DNA from: Mycobacterium sp. URHD0025
GTDB taxonomy: Bacteria > Actinomycetota > Actinomycetes > Mycobacteriales > Mycobacteriaceae
DNA length: 64,000 bases
Direction of reading: 5' to 3'
Assembly (NCBI RefSeq): GCF_000426065.1
Contig: NZ_AUEQ01000001.1
Span: 62,001-126,000 of the forward strand
Numbering within the stretch: the stretch's first letter is position 1; each line of letters opens with the position of its first letter. Made by a program: the position numbers and the translations under genes. This document shows positions 40,801 to 48,101 of this stretch, piece by piece. Below the pieces are notes generated by a model. The model was not told where the DNA came from, did not search any database, and saw nothing but the letters and a program-made list of their open reading frames with translations.

Positions 40801-43205
40801 ACGCCCACCTCAGAGCTCGCGACTGGAATGCCATGGCAGAACTACTCGCCGAGGACGTTTGCGACGACGATCGCCGACGGGTGGTGAACATCGGCATACA
40901 ACGCGGTCGGGATACCCAGATCGCGAACCTTCGGGCTGTCGTCGACGTCGGGGTCAAGGACATGGAGTTAGTCACCATCGCTACCCGGGGGGAGCGTCTC
41001 GCACTCACTCGTACCCACGTGTCGGGTAGCGATCAGCGGTCGGAGCCGTTCGGCCTTGAGCTGCTCAGCATCATCGAGATCGCTGTCGACGGCCGGATCG
41101 CGGCAGGTATCGCGTTCGACACCGAGGATCTCGACGCTGCCTTCGCGGAGCTCGACGGCCGCTATCTTGCCGGCGAGGCTGCGCCGTACGGGGACACGTG
41201 GTCGGCGGTCATAGGCGCATACACCGCACTCAACCGGCGTGAGTTTCCCGAGACTGCCCCTGATCACGTGAGCATCGACCATCGGCGGGTAACTTCGTTC
41301 GCACCCGGCGATATCAAGGACTACACCCGACTTGCTTGGAACCAGATGCCGGACATCAGCTTTCGCATCGCGGCAGTCCGCCAGTTGACCGGCCGTGGGG
41401 CTGTCGTCACTCACGCGCTGCGAGGAACCTCGCGCCAAGGATTCGAAGCAGAGTGGCGCGAGATCCACCTCATGGTGATCGAAGGTGGCCTCTTCACTCG
41501 AAGCGAGATGTTCGACGAATCGGACCTCGACACTGCGCTCGCACGGTTCGATGACGTCACTCCGCCGACCCCACGGCTCCAGAATGCGGCAACTCGCGAA
41601 TATGAGCGCTTCAACGCGTACTACGTCACCGGCGATTGGAAGGCATTGGGCGCCATAATATCCGACGACTTTTGCGCGGACGATCGTCGTCGGTTGGTGG
41701 GACTGGGGCGCCAGCAGGGTCGGGATGCCGTGATCGCCCACGCGCAGGTGACTGCCGAACTTGGTGTCATCAACGCGACATCGACCGTTGTTGCGACCCG
41801 AGCGGAGCGCCTCGCTCTGATGCACTCCCGATTCTGGGGCGACGACAATCGGCCCGATGCATTCGACACCGAAGTACTCCACATGATCGAGATCGATGCG
41901 GAACGGCGGGTCACGGCGTTCATGGCATTCGACGTCGACGACCTTGACGCCGCCTTGGCGGAACTCGACGCGCGATACCTCGCCGGCGAGGCCGGCGAAC
42001 ACGCGCATACATGGTCGGCGATCACGGGCGGCTATTCCGCGTTCAACCGGCACGAGATGCCGTCGACAACGCCAGACTGGGTGAACGTCGACCACAGGCG
42101 AGCGCGGGCATTCGCACCGGGGAACCTGACCCCTTACATTCGCGCCACCTGGGATCTCGCGCCGCAAGCCACCGTCTCGGTCGAAGCCGTGCATCGGCTG
42201 AGTGATGTCGGAGCGGTCGTCTGCCAGGTCACTCGCGGATCGTCAAGCGACGGATTCGACTTCGAATGGCGGGAGATCGCGCTATTCACGGTCGATGGTG
42301 ACTGGATCAGCCGCATCGAAGTGTTCGACGAGGCCGACCTCGATATCGCGCTGGCCCGCTTCGACGAGCTCGGTCGGTCGGCCAAGCTGAGCAACATAGC
42401 GAGTCGTGTGTTCGACCGCTTCCAGAAGTGTTTGGCAGAAGCCGATCTGGATGCGATGGCGAACCTGTTGGCCGACGACATCTGCAGTGAGGATCGTCGT
42501 CACATCGTAAATTCCGGCATCCGGCACGGACGGGATGCCGCTCTCGAAGACGCCCGCGTAATCGCCGGACTCGGCGCCGGGATCACAGCGACAACAGTCC
42601 TTGCGACACGCGGTGAGCGGCTGGCGCTCAGGCACTCTCAGTACGCAGTCGGCCACGAACAGACCAGTGCGTATCAAGTCAACCTTCTCGAAGTCGTCGA
42701 ACTGGATACCGACGAGCAGATCGCCGCTGTCATAACCTTCGAACCCGACGACCTCGATGCCGCCTTCGCGGAGCTCGACGCGCGCTATCTTGCCGGTGAA
42801 GCGGCCGCGCATTCGCAGATGTGGTCCGTGATGAGGCAGGGCTACGCCGCACTCAACAGACACGAAGTACCAGCGGCGACACCGGATTGGGTCACCATCG
42901 ACCACCGCGTTCGTGAGACGTTCGAGGCAGACGATCTCGCCGCGTATATCCGCTCCGCGTGGGATGTCGCCCCGGACGTGAAGGTCTACATCGAGGCCGT
43001 ACACCGACTCAGCAACCTCGGAGCAGTCGTTACTCATACGGCCGATGGGAGATCGCGAGGTGGCTTCGTCGCCGAGTGGCGGATAGTCGAACTTCTGATG
43101 ACCGCAGCCGACGGCACCAACCGCTGTGAACTATTCGACGAGGCAGACCTCAATATCGCGCTCGCCCGCTTCGATGAGCTCGGTCACCCGGCCACGACCA
43201 CTTGA
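34866..43205 (+). CDS. Giant BTAD/cyclase/STAND-ATPase regulator with NTF2-like array
   Basis: About 2779 residues from GTG 34866 (a GTG at 34836 would add ten). In order: winged helix (about 6-90) and BTAD domain (about 99-245), as in AfsR/SARP activators; class III nucleotide cyclase (about 259-415) with LLTDIEGS metal Asp, LIKTRGEGD and GRAVNRAARL, so key residues look intact; STAND-type ATPase with Walker A GEPGVGKT (about 486-493) and Walker B LVLDDLHW (about 600); TPR-like helices (about 830-1275); and a C-terminal NTF2/SnoaL-like array (about 1280-2779). Mycobacteria have shorter cyclase-AAA-LuxR relatives such as Rv0386. The array is far longer than in any relative I know. It is presumably a cytosolic sensor-regulator; the ligand and target genes are unknown. 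Confidence 0.85.
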   Translation: MSTLQQVELGVLGPLQVRQYGLPVTIPGAKPRAILTLLGLHGASVVPADVLVELLWGGSPPRTAVKALQTHISSLRHALGDGFVLTEGTGWRLSTTEIDASRYKLAARMGRDAIAAGDTSGAVARFDEALTLWRGSPELPDSSRGVSEKTRWIEGHAALVEDRADALLATGRAAEIIGDLEAAIADAPLRERRWGQLMLALYRAGRQGESLGAFQRARSLLADELGVDPGPELRRLEAAIVAQDVALEIPVSQQLTVVTRAVTFLLTDIEGSTAAWEADADAMAAALARHDELVEQLVTSRGGRLIKTRGEGDATFSVFDRPSAGAAAAIELQEAIRHEPWALSEPLRIRVALHTGEVELRDGDYFGRAVNRAARLRSLAAGDQILCSGATAELVIDSLADDVVLADLGMRQLRNLARPEHVFELRLETSGDSRPPTTDTPMERPGPPAVLAGPGPFVGRGRELERLFSTWQNTLAGGTTAVLIAGEPGVGKTRLAGEWSRQAYEHGAVVLYGRCDEDLGAPYQPFAEALRSLVPCLGANRLRALRGVEALLSLVPGLTDLMPDLAAPTRADPDTERYALFDAVVEAFGTAAANAPIVLVLDDLHWAGKPTLLLLRHLLRFGDGTRIQIVGTYRSTDLDRSHPLAAMLADLHRSAGSGSATRLQLGGLDEDDVTAYVAGAGYDDEELARALASVTGGNPFFLIEALRHVDESGGRWDPSTLPQGVREAVSRRLSRLSADTNKALAAAAVVGSRFAIELVERVIGDDLVDAFDDACKAGIIIEEPGGLYRFNHAIVRQSLLAELASVRRMRLHQRIAATLENEPQAEDELLAELAYHYFECAWAGNAAKAVDYCRRAADQAMARLAYEGAAELYDRALHALEELDEELPDRDDQQAELLVARCEALLAAGDVASAAGAVSQLQEAAGNSARLAAWGTCFDGQLSMLTDPERLDEIEASLGSAAERLAGLEDAAGEAKAQTVRAACLGRLGRVADCESALDQALTAARRAGDHRQVNAVLAGAPLAALWGPNPVPRAGGRCLDVVRLLRITTGSPVVEATSTRCQGVLDAFRGRAAAGRQLIDSARRSLTELGMRHALLEVDQFAGIVELVADDPAAAEPYLRRACDGFRRMGLDADTAETAALLARACLALDRGDDADELCTESERLAGHDLKASITWRTVRAQLLARAGAHEEARRVAEEAVAIAARTDALVDHGDACLALATVLGAAGDASRARAAAEQAVGLYELKGAAALAEKARDLLGKQDLPTPPAASAQPEAPVEIHSAAIQAFERAAAAVDAGEWDEFERLFTPSGSVESRRKLVGFKRTDFSQQEVIHQTRSDLENGIMRAAHVILAVRGKRLALARVSIGTVDESPGAPQDEFLQLCGVDDEGRIALQIWFDLDDIEAALAELDAIHARSEDQSSRLRLENTASRAEQRLNALFAESRWDDIGAMLSDDIVVEERRQAIRRESNGRATLITEMRVIADLGVKNTTSEVLATRGDRLVLSRVTFTGRDKRPDAFRTEILRIGQAGADERMVATVTFDPGDLDAAFEELDARYLAGEAAAHDHTWSMVVDAYAGFNRRELAATPPDWVNIDHRRGAGFAPGEMIAYMQAAWDDSPDTKIYIEAVHRLSGLGAVVTHVAHGISQEGFNAEWRDVHVLTVKGDSLARSELFDEADLDAALARFDELSQSARRLENAATRAFGRFESSFFARDWDAIAEAATDNLSIDDRRRIVNVGIRYGRETAVQDLQATADIGFALSTSGVTAIRGELLALVRVRGSGTGPEAIQNDVLNVVEVDADGRTVAVVVFDPDDIDAAFAELDALYLAGEAATHPRTWSAIASASAALNRHELPNTTSNFVDVDHRRAANIDAGGMEALLRTALELTPVFSSYIENVHELSDLGGVITQVAHGTSQEGFDAEWRIIGVLTVAGESIDRCEVFDESDLDAALAKFHELSQPTPRLENAASRVYERFNAHLRARDWNAMAELLAEDVCDDDRRRVVNIGIQRGRDTQIANLRAVVDVGVKDMELVTIATRGERLALTRTHVSGSDQRSEPFGLELLSIIEIAVDGRIAAGIAFDTEDLDAAFAELDGRYLAGEAAPYGDTWSAVIGAYTALNRREFPETAPDHVSIDHRRVTSFAPGDIKDYTRLAWNQMPDISFRIAAVRQLTGRGAVVTHALRGTSRQGFEAEWREIHLMVIEGGLFTRSEMFDESDLDTALARFDDVTPPTPRLQNAATREYERFNAYYVTGDWKALGAIISDDFCADDRRRLVGLGRQQGRDAVIAHAQVTAELGVINATSTVVATRAERLALMHSRFWGDDNRPDAFDTEVLHMIEIDAERRVTAFMAFDVDDLDAALAELDARYLAGEAGEHAHTWSAITGGYSAFNRHEMPSTTPDWVNVDHRRARAFAPGNLTPYIRATWDLAPQATVSVEAVHRLSDVGAVVCQVTRGSSSDGFDFEWREIALFTVDGDWISRIEVFDEADLDIALARFDELGRSAKLSNIASRVFDRFQKCLAEADLDAMANLLADDICSEDRRHIVNSGIRHGRDAALEDARVIAGLGAGITATTVLATRGERLALRHSQYAVGHEQTSAYQVNLLEVVELDTDEQIAAVITFEPDDLDAAFAELDARYLAGEAAAHSQMWSVMRQGYAALNRHEVPAATPDWVTIDHRVRETFEADDLAAYIRSAWDVAPDVKVYIEAVHRLSNLGAVVTHTADGRSRGGFVAEWRIVELLMTAADGTNRCELFDEADLNIALARFDELGHPATTT
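39150..43205 (+). repeat. Five tandem 807-816-bp coding repeats (NTF2/SnoaL-like pairs)
   Basis: Units begin at 39150, 39960, 40767, 41580 and 42390, each opening with an ENAASR-like motif. Each encodes two half-modules. Module A has DDRRR..., ATRGERLAL, DLDAAFAELDARYLAGEA. Module B has TWS, NRHE, a DHRR element, EAVHRLS, LGAVVTH, EWR and LFDEADLD. A sixth, A-only copy precedes the array at about 38706-39149. Copies are diverged in DNA yet constant in length, so expansion is old and selection preserves the protein fold. Confidence 0.85.
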
Positions 43206-43227
43206 GATCGCCGATAGGCTGGCATTC

Positions 43228-44160
43228 GTGGATTTCCGTGTTTTCGTCGAACCCCAGCAAGGCGCTACCTACTCCGATCAGCTCGCGGTGGCTCGCGCCG
43301 CCGAAGCGCTGGGTTACTCCGCATTTTTCAGATCCGACCACTACCTGGCGATGAGCGGTGACGGCCTGCCCGGGCCGACCGACTCCTGGGTGACGTTGGC
43401 CGGCATCGCGCGCGAAACCTCGACGATCCGGCTGGGCACCATGGTCACCTCGGCCACCTTCCGCCACCCGGGACCGCTGGCCATCTCGGTGGCACAGGTC
43501 GACGAAATGAGCGGTGGCCGTGTCGAATTGGGCCTGGGCGCGGGTTGGTTCGAAGCCGAACACCAGGCCTACGCCATCCCGTTCCCCCCGCTGGGTGAGC
43601 GTTTCGACCGGCTCGAAGAGCAGCTACGCATTCTGACCGGACTCTGGGACACGCCCGTCGGGAAGACGTTCGACTTCGCTGGCGAGCACTACACCGTCGT
43701 CGATTCGCCGGCACTGCCCAAACCCGCGCAGGACCCGCACCCGCCGATCGTCATCGGCGGCATGGGCGCCAAACGCACACCGGCGCTGGCCGCGGAGTTC
43801 GCCTCGGAATTCAACGTGCCGTTCGTACCGCTGGACACCCTCAAGACGCAGTTCGCGCGGGTCGCCGCAGCCGTGGCCGACGCCGGTCGCCCAGCCGACG
43901 CGCTGACCTACTCGGCAGCGTTCGTGGTGTGCGCGGGCCGCGATGAGGCGCAGATCGCCAAACGGGCCGCCGCCATAAACCGCGAGGTGGACGAACTGCG
44001 CAGCAATTCCCCTCTGGTTGGTACGCCCACCGAGATCGTCGACAAGCTCGGCCCGTTCTTGGAGGCCGGAGTACAGCGGGTCTACCTGCAACTGCTCGAC
44101 CAGTCCGATCTGGAACACCTCGAGCTTTTCGCCGGTGAGGTCGTGCGTCAGCTGAGCTGA
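43228..44160 (+). CDS. LLM-class F420-dependent oxidoreductase
   Basis: A 310-residue TIM-barrel luciferase-like monooxygenase family protein. Landmarks are VDFRVFVEPQ at the N-terminus, LGYSAFFRSDHYLAM, LGTMVTSATFRHPG and GLGAGWFEAEHQAYAIPFPP, typical of mycobacterial F420 enzymes. The GTG at 43228 gives the standard N-terminus, 22 bp after the giant gene. It may be co-transcribed with it. The substrate is unknown. Confidence 0.87.
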   Translation: MDFRVFVEPQQGATYSDQLAVARAAEALGYSAFFRSDHYLAMSGDGLPGPTDSWVTLAGIARETSTIRLGTMVTSATFRHPGPLAISVAQVDEMSGGRVELGLGAGWFEAEHQAYAIPFPPLGERFDRLEEQLRILTGLWDTPVGKTFDFAGEHYTVVDSPALPKPAQDPHPPIVIGGMGAKRTPALAAEFASEFNVPFVPLDTLKTQFARVAAAVADAGRPADALTYSAAFVVCAGRDEAQIAKRAAAINREVDELRSNSPLVGTPTEIVDKLGPFLEAGVQRVYLQLLDQSDLEHLELFAGEVVRQLS

Positions 44161-44193
44161 CCGAGGCTCGTCCCGGGAGCGGGCATAGTATCG

Positions 44194-44667
44194 GTGCCCG
44201 TGACCGGTGACGACGAGGAAGGGCAGCCTGCCGAGGCGCCCTGGCATCACTCGACGCCGGCTGTTGCGGGGGCCAGCGCGGCGGCCCTCGCCGTGATCGG
44301 ACTGGTGGTGTGGGCGGCGATCGCGCTCACCGGCTCCGGCGGCCCGCAGGACGCACCGATAGATTTCGTCCCGCCCAGTTTCGCGTCGACGACGGTCAAG
44401 ACGTCGAAGTCCACCACCACCCGGACCACGACCAGCCGCATTCCGGTGACCACGGAGTTCGGTTTGCCCGGCGAGTCGGATACGTCAAGCACGTCACCTT
44501 CGGAGACTTCCGGAACGTCGACCACGTCCGAGACTTCACCCACGTCGACGACCACGACCACCACGACGACCGAGTCGGGCAGCGCCGGCTACGAGGCGCC
44601 GACCACCACGCACCGTCGTCCCCGCACCAACGTGACACGCACGCTGTATCCGGCGCCCGGCGGCTGA
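44194..44667 (+). CDS. Ser/Thr-rich single-pass membrane protein
   Basis: A 157-residue protein: an acidic N-terminus with a histidine pair (PWHHSTP), a transmembrane helix at about residues 24-46, and a long Thr/Ser-rich outer segment including TSTTTTTTTTESG before a basic end (RRPRTNVTR). Start GTG at 44194. No enzyme domain. It resembles the neighbour at 44687 in design. Thr-rich outer tails are often O-mannosylated in mycobacteria (known for other proteins, untested here). Confidence 0.65.
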   Translation: MPVTGDDEEGQPAEAPWHHSTPAVAGASAAALAVIGLVVWAAIALTGSGGPQDAPIDFVPPSFASTTVKTSKSTTTRTTTSRIPVTTEFGLPGESDTSSTSPSETSGTSTTSETSPTSTTTTTTTTESGSAGYEAPTTTHRRPRTNVTRTLYPAPGG

Positions 44668-44686
44668 ACGCGCCTACCATCGGCGC

Positions 44687-45136
44687 GTGTCGAACTATTA
44701 CGACGACGACGAGCCCACTCAATACGCCTCCGGCTACGGCGAGTACTCGGAGCAACCCGCGCCCGAGCCGCTTCCCTGGTACCGCAAGCCTGCCGCGCTG
44801 ATCGGCATGGGTGCGGTGGGCGCTGTCATCGCGGCGCTCGTCATCTATGCCCTGGTGCAGCTGTTCTCGTCCGACTCTCCGTCGACGACCACGACAACCA
44901 CCACGTCGACCACGACGACCACCACGTCGGGCGTCAGCACAGCCCCGGTCGTACCCGTGCCGACTCACACCGTCACCGAAACCGTGGCACCGACCACGAC
45001 AACCACCGAGCCGACCACCACGACGACTGAACCCCCCACCACAACCACCGAGACCACGACCACGACGACGACGCCACCGACCACCACCACGACCGCACCC
45101 GTGACGACCACGACGCCGCCTGCCGGCAACCCCTGA
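44687..45136 (+). CDS. Thr-rich single-pass membrane protein with PLPWY motif
   Basis: A 149-residue protein: a short acidic cytosolic part with tyrosines (MSNYYDDDEPTQYASGYGEY), a juxtamembrane PLPWYRKP, a transmembrane helix at about residues 36-60, and an outer tail of alternating Thr runs with Pro, Val and Glu. The same PLPWY(K/R)(R/K)P-helix-Thr-tail layout closes the Hsp70-like protein at 53764, so the two probably share an evolutionary source or anchoring scheme. The function is unknown. Confidence 0.65.
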   Translation: MSNYYDDDEPTQYASGYGEYSEQPAPEPLPWYRKPAALIGMGAVGAVIAALVIYALVQLFSSDSPSTTTTTTTSTTTTTTSGVSTAPVVPVPTHTVTETVAPTTTTTEPTTTTTEPPTTTTETTTTTTTPPTTTTTAPVTTTTPPAGNP

Positions 45137-45214
45137 GCTGCTCGACGCCGACCGGTTATCCACAGGTCCGCGAAATGATTCTGGTCGCCGGCGTGCCTGT
45201 CCACGAGTATCGAC

Positions 45215-46153
45215 TTGGTGGACGTCGACAATGTGCTTCGCCAACAGGATGGGGTGATCTCGCGTCGGCAGGCTTTGGACGCGGGCCTGCGGGCGCACGA
45301 AATCCGGCGACTGATCAGGCGCAATGAGTGGGCTCGTGTCCATGCGGGCGTGTACGTCGACCACACCGGACCACTCACTTGGCCGCAACACGCTTGGGCC
45401 GCAGTCCTTTACGCGGCTCCGGCGGCGCTGTGCTTCGATTCGGCTCTTGGCGCCGAGGCGTTGCCCATCCATGTCGCCGTCGCGCAACGCCGGGCAATAC
45501 TGGCTGAACCGGTGGGAGTCCACATTCACCACCTCGCGAACCTTGAGCAGCGCGTGCTGTGGAACGTCAGCCCACCGCGGATGCGCTACGACGAAGCCAC
45601 TCTCGATGTCGCATGCCGCGCCGCGTCCGAACTCGATGCCATCGCCATACTGGCGAACGCCTGCCAATCGAGGCGAACCACCGCGCATCGGCTGCTGCAA
45701 GTGCTCGATTCTCGGGCACGGGTCCGCCGTCGCCGCTGGTTACGCGCGGTGCTGGTGGACATCGCCGACGGCACCTGCTCAGTTCTGGAGCACGGTTATC
45801 TGGTTCGCGTCGAGCGTCCGCACGGTCTACCCCAGGCCACCCGGCAGAAGCGAGCCGCGTCATCCCTCGGTGTCTGCTATCGCGATGCCGAGTACGGCGA
45901 ACAACTCATCGTCGAGCTTGACGGTCGGATGTACCACGATTCATCGACCCGCCGGGATGCCGATTTCGAGCGGGATCTCGACGCGGCCGTGGACGGCCGT
46001 TCGACAGTCAGGCTCTCCTACGGGCAGGTCTTCGACCGGCCGTGTCAGACCGCGGGCAAGATCGCTCAGGTATTGCAGCGGCACGGGATCGCGGTAGCCG
46101 GCCACCCATGTGGGCCTGGGTGTGAGTTCACTCCACTCGACCGGGCCGCATAG
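45215..46153 (+). CDS. AbiEi-type wHTH plus Vsr/DUF559-like endonuclease-fold protein
   Basis: A 312-residue protein. The N-terminal winged helix (VLRQQDGVISRRQALDAG, with RRNEWARVHAGVYV) is of the AbiEi antitoxin type. The C-terminal domain, from about residue 215, has IVELDGRMYHDSSTRRDADF, the acidic and basic residues of a very-short-patch-repair-like nuclease fold. This fusion is common in actinobacteria as a single gene without a recognisable AbiEii toxin; none is adjacent here. Possible roles are defence or DNA repair; neither is shown. Confidence 0.7.
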   Translation: MVDVDNVLRQQDGVISRRQALDAGLRAHEIRRLIRRNEWARVHAGVYVDHTGPLTWPQHAWAAVLYAAPAALCFDSALGAEALPIHVAVAQRRAILAEPVGVHIHHLANLEQRVLWNVSPPRMRYDEATLDVACRAASELDAIAILANACQSRRTTAHRLLQVLDSRARVRRRRWLRAVLVDIADGTCSVLEHGYLVRVERPHGLPQATRQKRAASSLGVCYRDAEYGEQLIVELDGRMYHDSSTRRDADFERDLDAAVDGRSTVRLSYGQVFDRPCQTAGKIAQVLQRHGIAVAGHPCGPGCEFTPLDRAA

Positions 46154-46211
46154 CCATCAACACCGAGGATTGCGGTCACTATTAAGCAGTGATCCTAGAT
46201 TTAAGTCCTGC

Positions 46212-48071
46212 TTACGGTGACGGTGCCGTCGATGTGGGCGTGGGCTCAGGTGCCGCAGTGGGCTCCGGCGTATGCGTGGGCTCGGGCGTATGTGTGGGTT
46301 CTGGCGAAGGTGTGGGCTCAACCGTCGGCTCGGGCGTGGGAGTCGGACTGGGCGACGGCGACGGCGACGGCGCTGGTGACGGCGACGGCGCTGGCGATTC
46401 AGGCACCGGCGGCTTGAACGTCGGGATCGGCAGCTGCGGGAGCGTCACAGGTGGAAACACCAACGGCGGCACCGGGATCGACGGGATCCCCACAGGCACG
46501 GGCACGGGCGCGGGGGCCGGTGCAGGAGCAGCCGGCAGAGGGCGAGGCGCCTGCGGCGCCGGGGCCATCCGCTGCGGCGCCGGGGGCAGCGGTGCACTTT
46601 GGCGACTCTGCACCAACCGCGGTGCAGCGGCCGGCCGCGGCGCGGCTTGAGCGGGCGCACCGGGTCCGGGCCAGGACGGATCACGCACCACCACAGTGCG
46701 GGTCGGGGGCGCGGATGCGGTTTGGGCCAGCGGAGATTCGGCCGGAACCGGTTGCGGCGCCAACAGGCTGGTCGCGGCGGCGTCGCGGTGGTCTGCCCGG
46801 ACAGACAACACCGTGCCTACCGTGCCGACGACAGCGAGGAAGACGGCCGCGTAGGCGACCACACCTCCACGCCGATACCACGGCTTTCGCGGAATTGTGG
46901 GCGGCAGAGGCGGTTCGGTGAACACGAACTCCGGCCGGGCCGAATCGTCGGTCACCGACTCGGGTACGAACGCGGCCACCTCAGCCACCGAGTCCTCCAC
47001 CGACCACGCCAGTGCAGACGCGGCGAGGGTGCCGGTCCCTACAACAGGAACCGACGCAGGCGCATATGCCACCTGGGTCGCGGTCTCATCGGCACCGCGG
47101 CGGCCCAGCAGCGCGGCTCCCACCGCGGCGATCACCTGAGCCTGCGGGACGGTCGTGACCGGCATGCGGAATGCCTCGGAAAGCCGTTGGGTGACAAGCG
47201 GTATTCGTGCCCCGCCGCCGACAGTAACCAGCGCCGTCAGTTGCGCCGGGTGAATGCCGTTGCGGCGCAGCAAGTCCAGCAGAGCCTCGATCACGCCACC
47301 GAGCGGCTGGTCGACCACCGCGTCCAGTTCGGCGCGGGTGAGCCTGATCGCACCGGCGGGACCGGCGAGACTCGTCGCCCCCTCGTCGCTCAGCCGTTCC
47401 TTGGCGGCCCGGCACTCGTCGCGCAGCCGGCCCAGTGCAGCCACCGCCGCGGTACCGGCGGGCTCGGCCTCCAGATTGCTCAGGACGTGTCGCAGCACTT
47501 CCTGGTCGATCAAGTCCCCGGAGAAGTCGTCGTAGCGCGTCGTCTGCCCGATGGTCGCGTATCCCGCCCCGGCATCGGCAAGGGTCAGGTTGGTGCCGGA
47601 GCCGCCGAAATCGCAGAGGGCGACGACGCCGCGAGCGGGCAGGCCGGGGTGTGCCTGGATGGCGGTCAATGCCGCGACCGAATCAGAAACCACCCGGACG
47701 CCGGGCAATGTGCGGCGCACCGCCTCGAGGGTGCCCACACTCCAATGTGCGGGCACCGCGAGCACCGACACGTCGGGACGATGCGCCGGGCTGGTCTCCC
47801 GCGTCAGCGCTTCGACGGCGCCGGCCAACAACTGCTCGGCGTGGTGCACCGAACCGTCGGCGGCGACCAGGGGCACCGGGTCACCCACGCGCCCTACGAA
47901 ATCGGTGAACAACAACCCGTCGCCGGCCGGCAGCAAGGTCTCGGACGGCGCGCCGACCACAGGCCCGCGCTGTGCGGAGACGGTGAGCACTGCCCGCCGC
48001 ACCAGAGGCGCATGATCGGCGATCGCCACCAGATTGGTCGCCCCCACAGACAACCCCAGGCAATCACGCAT
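46212..48071 (-). CDS. Membrane-anchored Hsp70-like protein with Pro-rich tail
   Basis: A 619-residue protein. The N-terminal 340 residues form an Hsp70/actin-type ATPase: LGLSVGATNLVAI (phosphate-1), ALCDFGGSGTNLTLAD (phosphate-2) and VTVGGGARIPLV (adenosine). The substrate-binding domain of DnaK is missing. After about residue 400 come IPRKPWYRRGG, a transmembrane helix (about 412-432) and a Pro/Ala/Thr-rich outer tail ending in long PEPT and PSP series. It begins 30 bp after iniC on the same strand, so it is likely the fourth gene of the ini operon. It is related to the protein at 53764. A role as an envelope sensor or chaperone is inference. Confidence 0.78.
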   Translation of the reverse strand: MRDCLGLSVGATNLVAIADHAPLVRRAVLTVSAQRGPVVGAPSETLLPAGDGLLFTDFVGRVGDPVPLVAADGSVHHAEQLLAGAVEALTRETSPAHRPDVSVLAVPAHWSVGTLEAVRRTLPGVRVVSDSVAALTAIQAHPGLPARGVVALCDFGGSGTNLTLADAGAGYATIGQTTRYDDFSGDLIDQEVLRHVLSNLEAEPAGTAAVAALGRLRDECRAAKERLSDEGATSLAGPAGAIRLTRAELDAVVDQPLGGVIEALLDLLRRNGIHPAQLTALVTVGGGARIPLVTQRLSEAFRMPVTTVPQAQVIAAVGAALLGRRGADETATQVAYAPASVPVVGTGTLAASALAWSVEDSVAEVAAFVPESVTDDSARPEFVFTEPPLPPTIPRKPWYRRGGVVAYAAVFLAVVGTVGTVLSVRADHRDAAATSLLAPQPVPAESPLAQTASAPPTRTVVVRDPSWPGPGAPAQAAPRPAAAPRLVQSRQSAPLPPAPQRMAPAPQAPRPLPAAPAPAPAPVPVPVGIPSIPVPPLVFPPVTLPQLPIPTFKPPVPESPAPSPSPAPSPSPSPSPTPTPEPTVEPTPSPEPTHTPEPTHTPEPTAAPEPTPTSTAPSP

Positions 48072-48101
48072 ACCTGTATGTCGACGGAGAGGCTTGATTC
48101 G

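Noticed and set aside
44880..45130. ACC/ACG trinucleotide-rich DNA considered as a noncoding satellite; similar DNA at 55310-55530
   Set aside because: It is coding in frame for Thr-rich outer tails of membrane proteins with normal starts and stops.
46171..46200. Weak hairpin TCACT-N7-AGTGA between the convergent nuclease-like and Hsp70-like genes
   Set aside because: The stem is only five base pairs with a bulge; too weak to list as a terminator.
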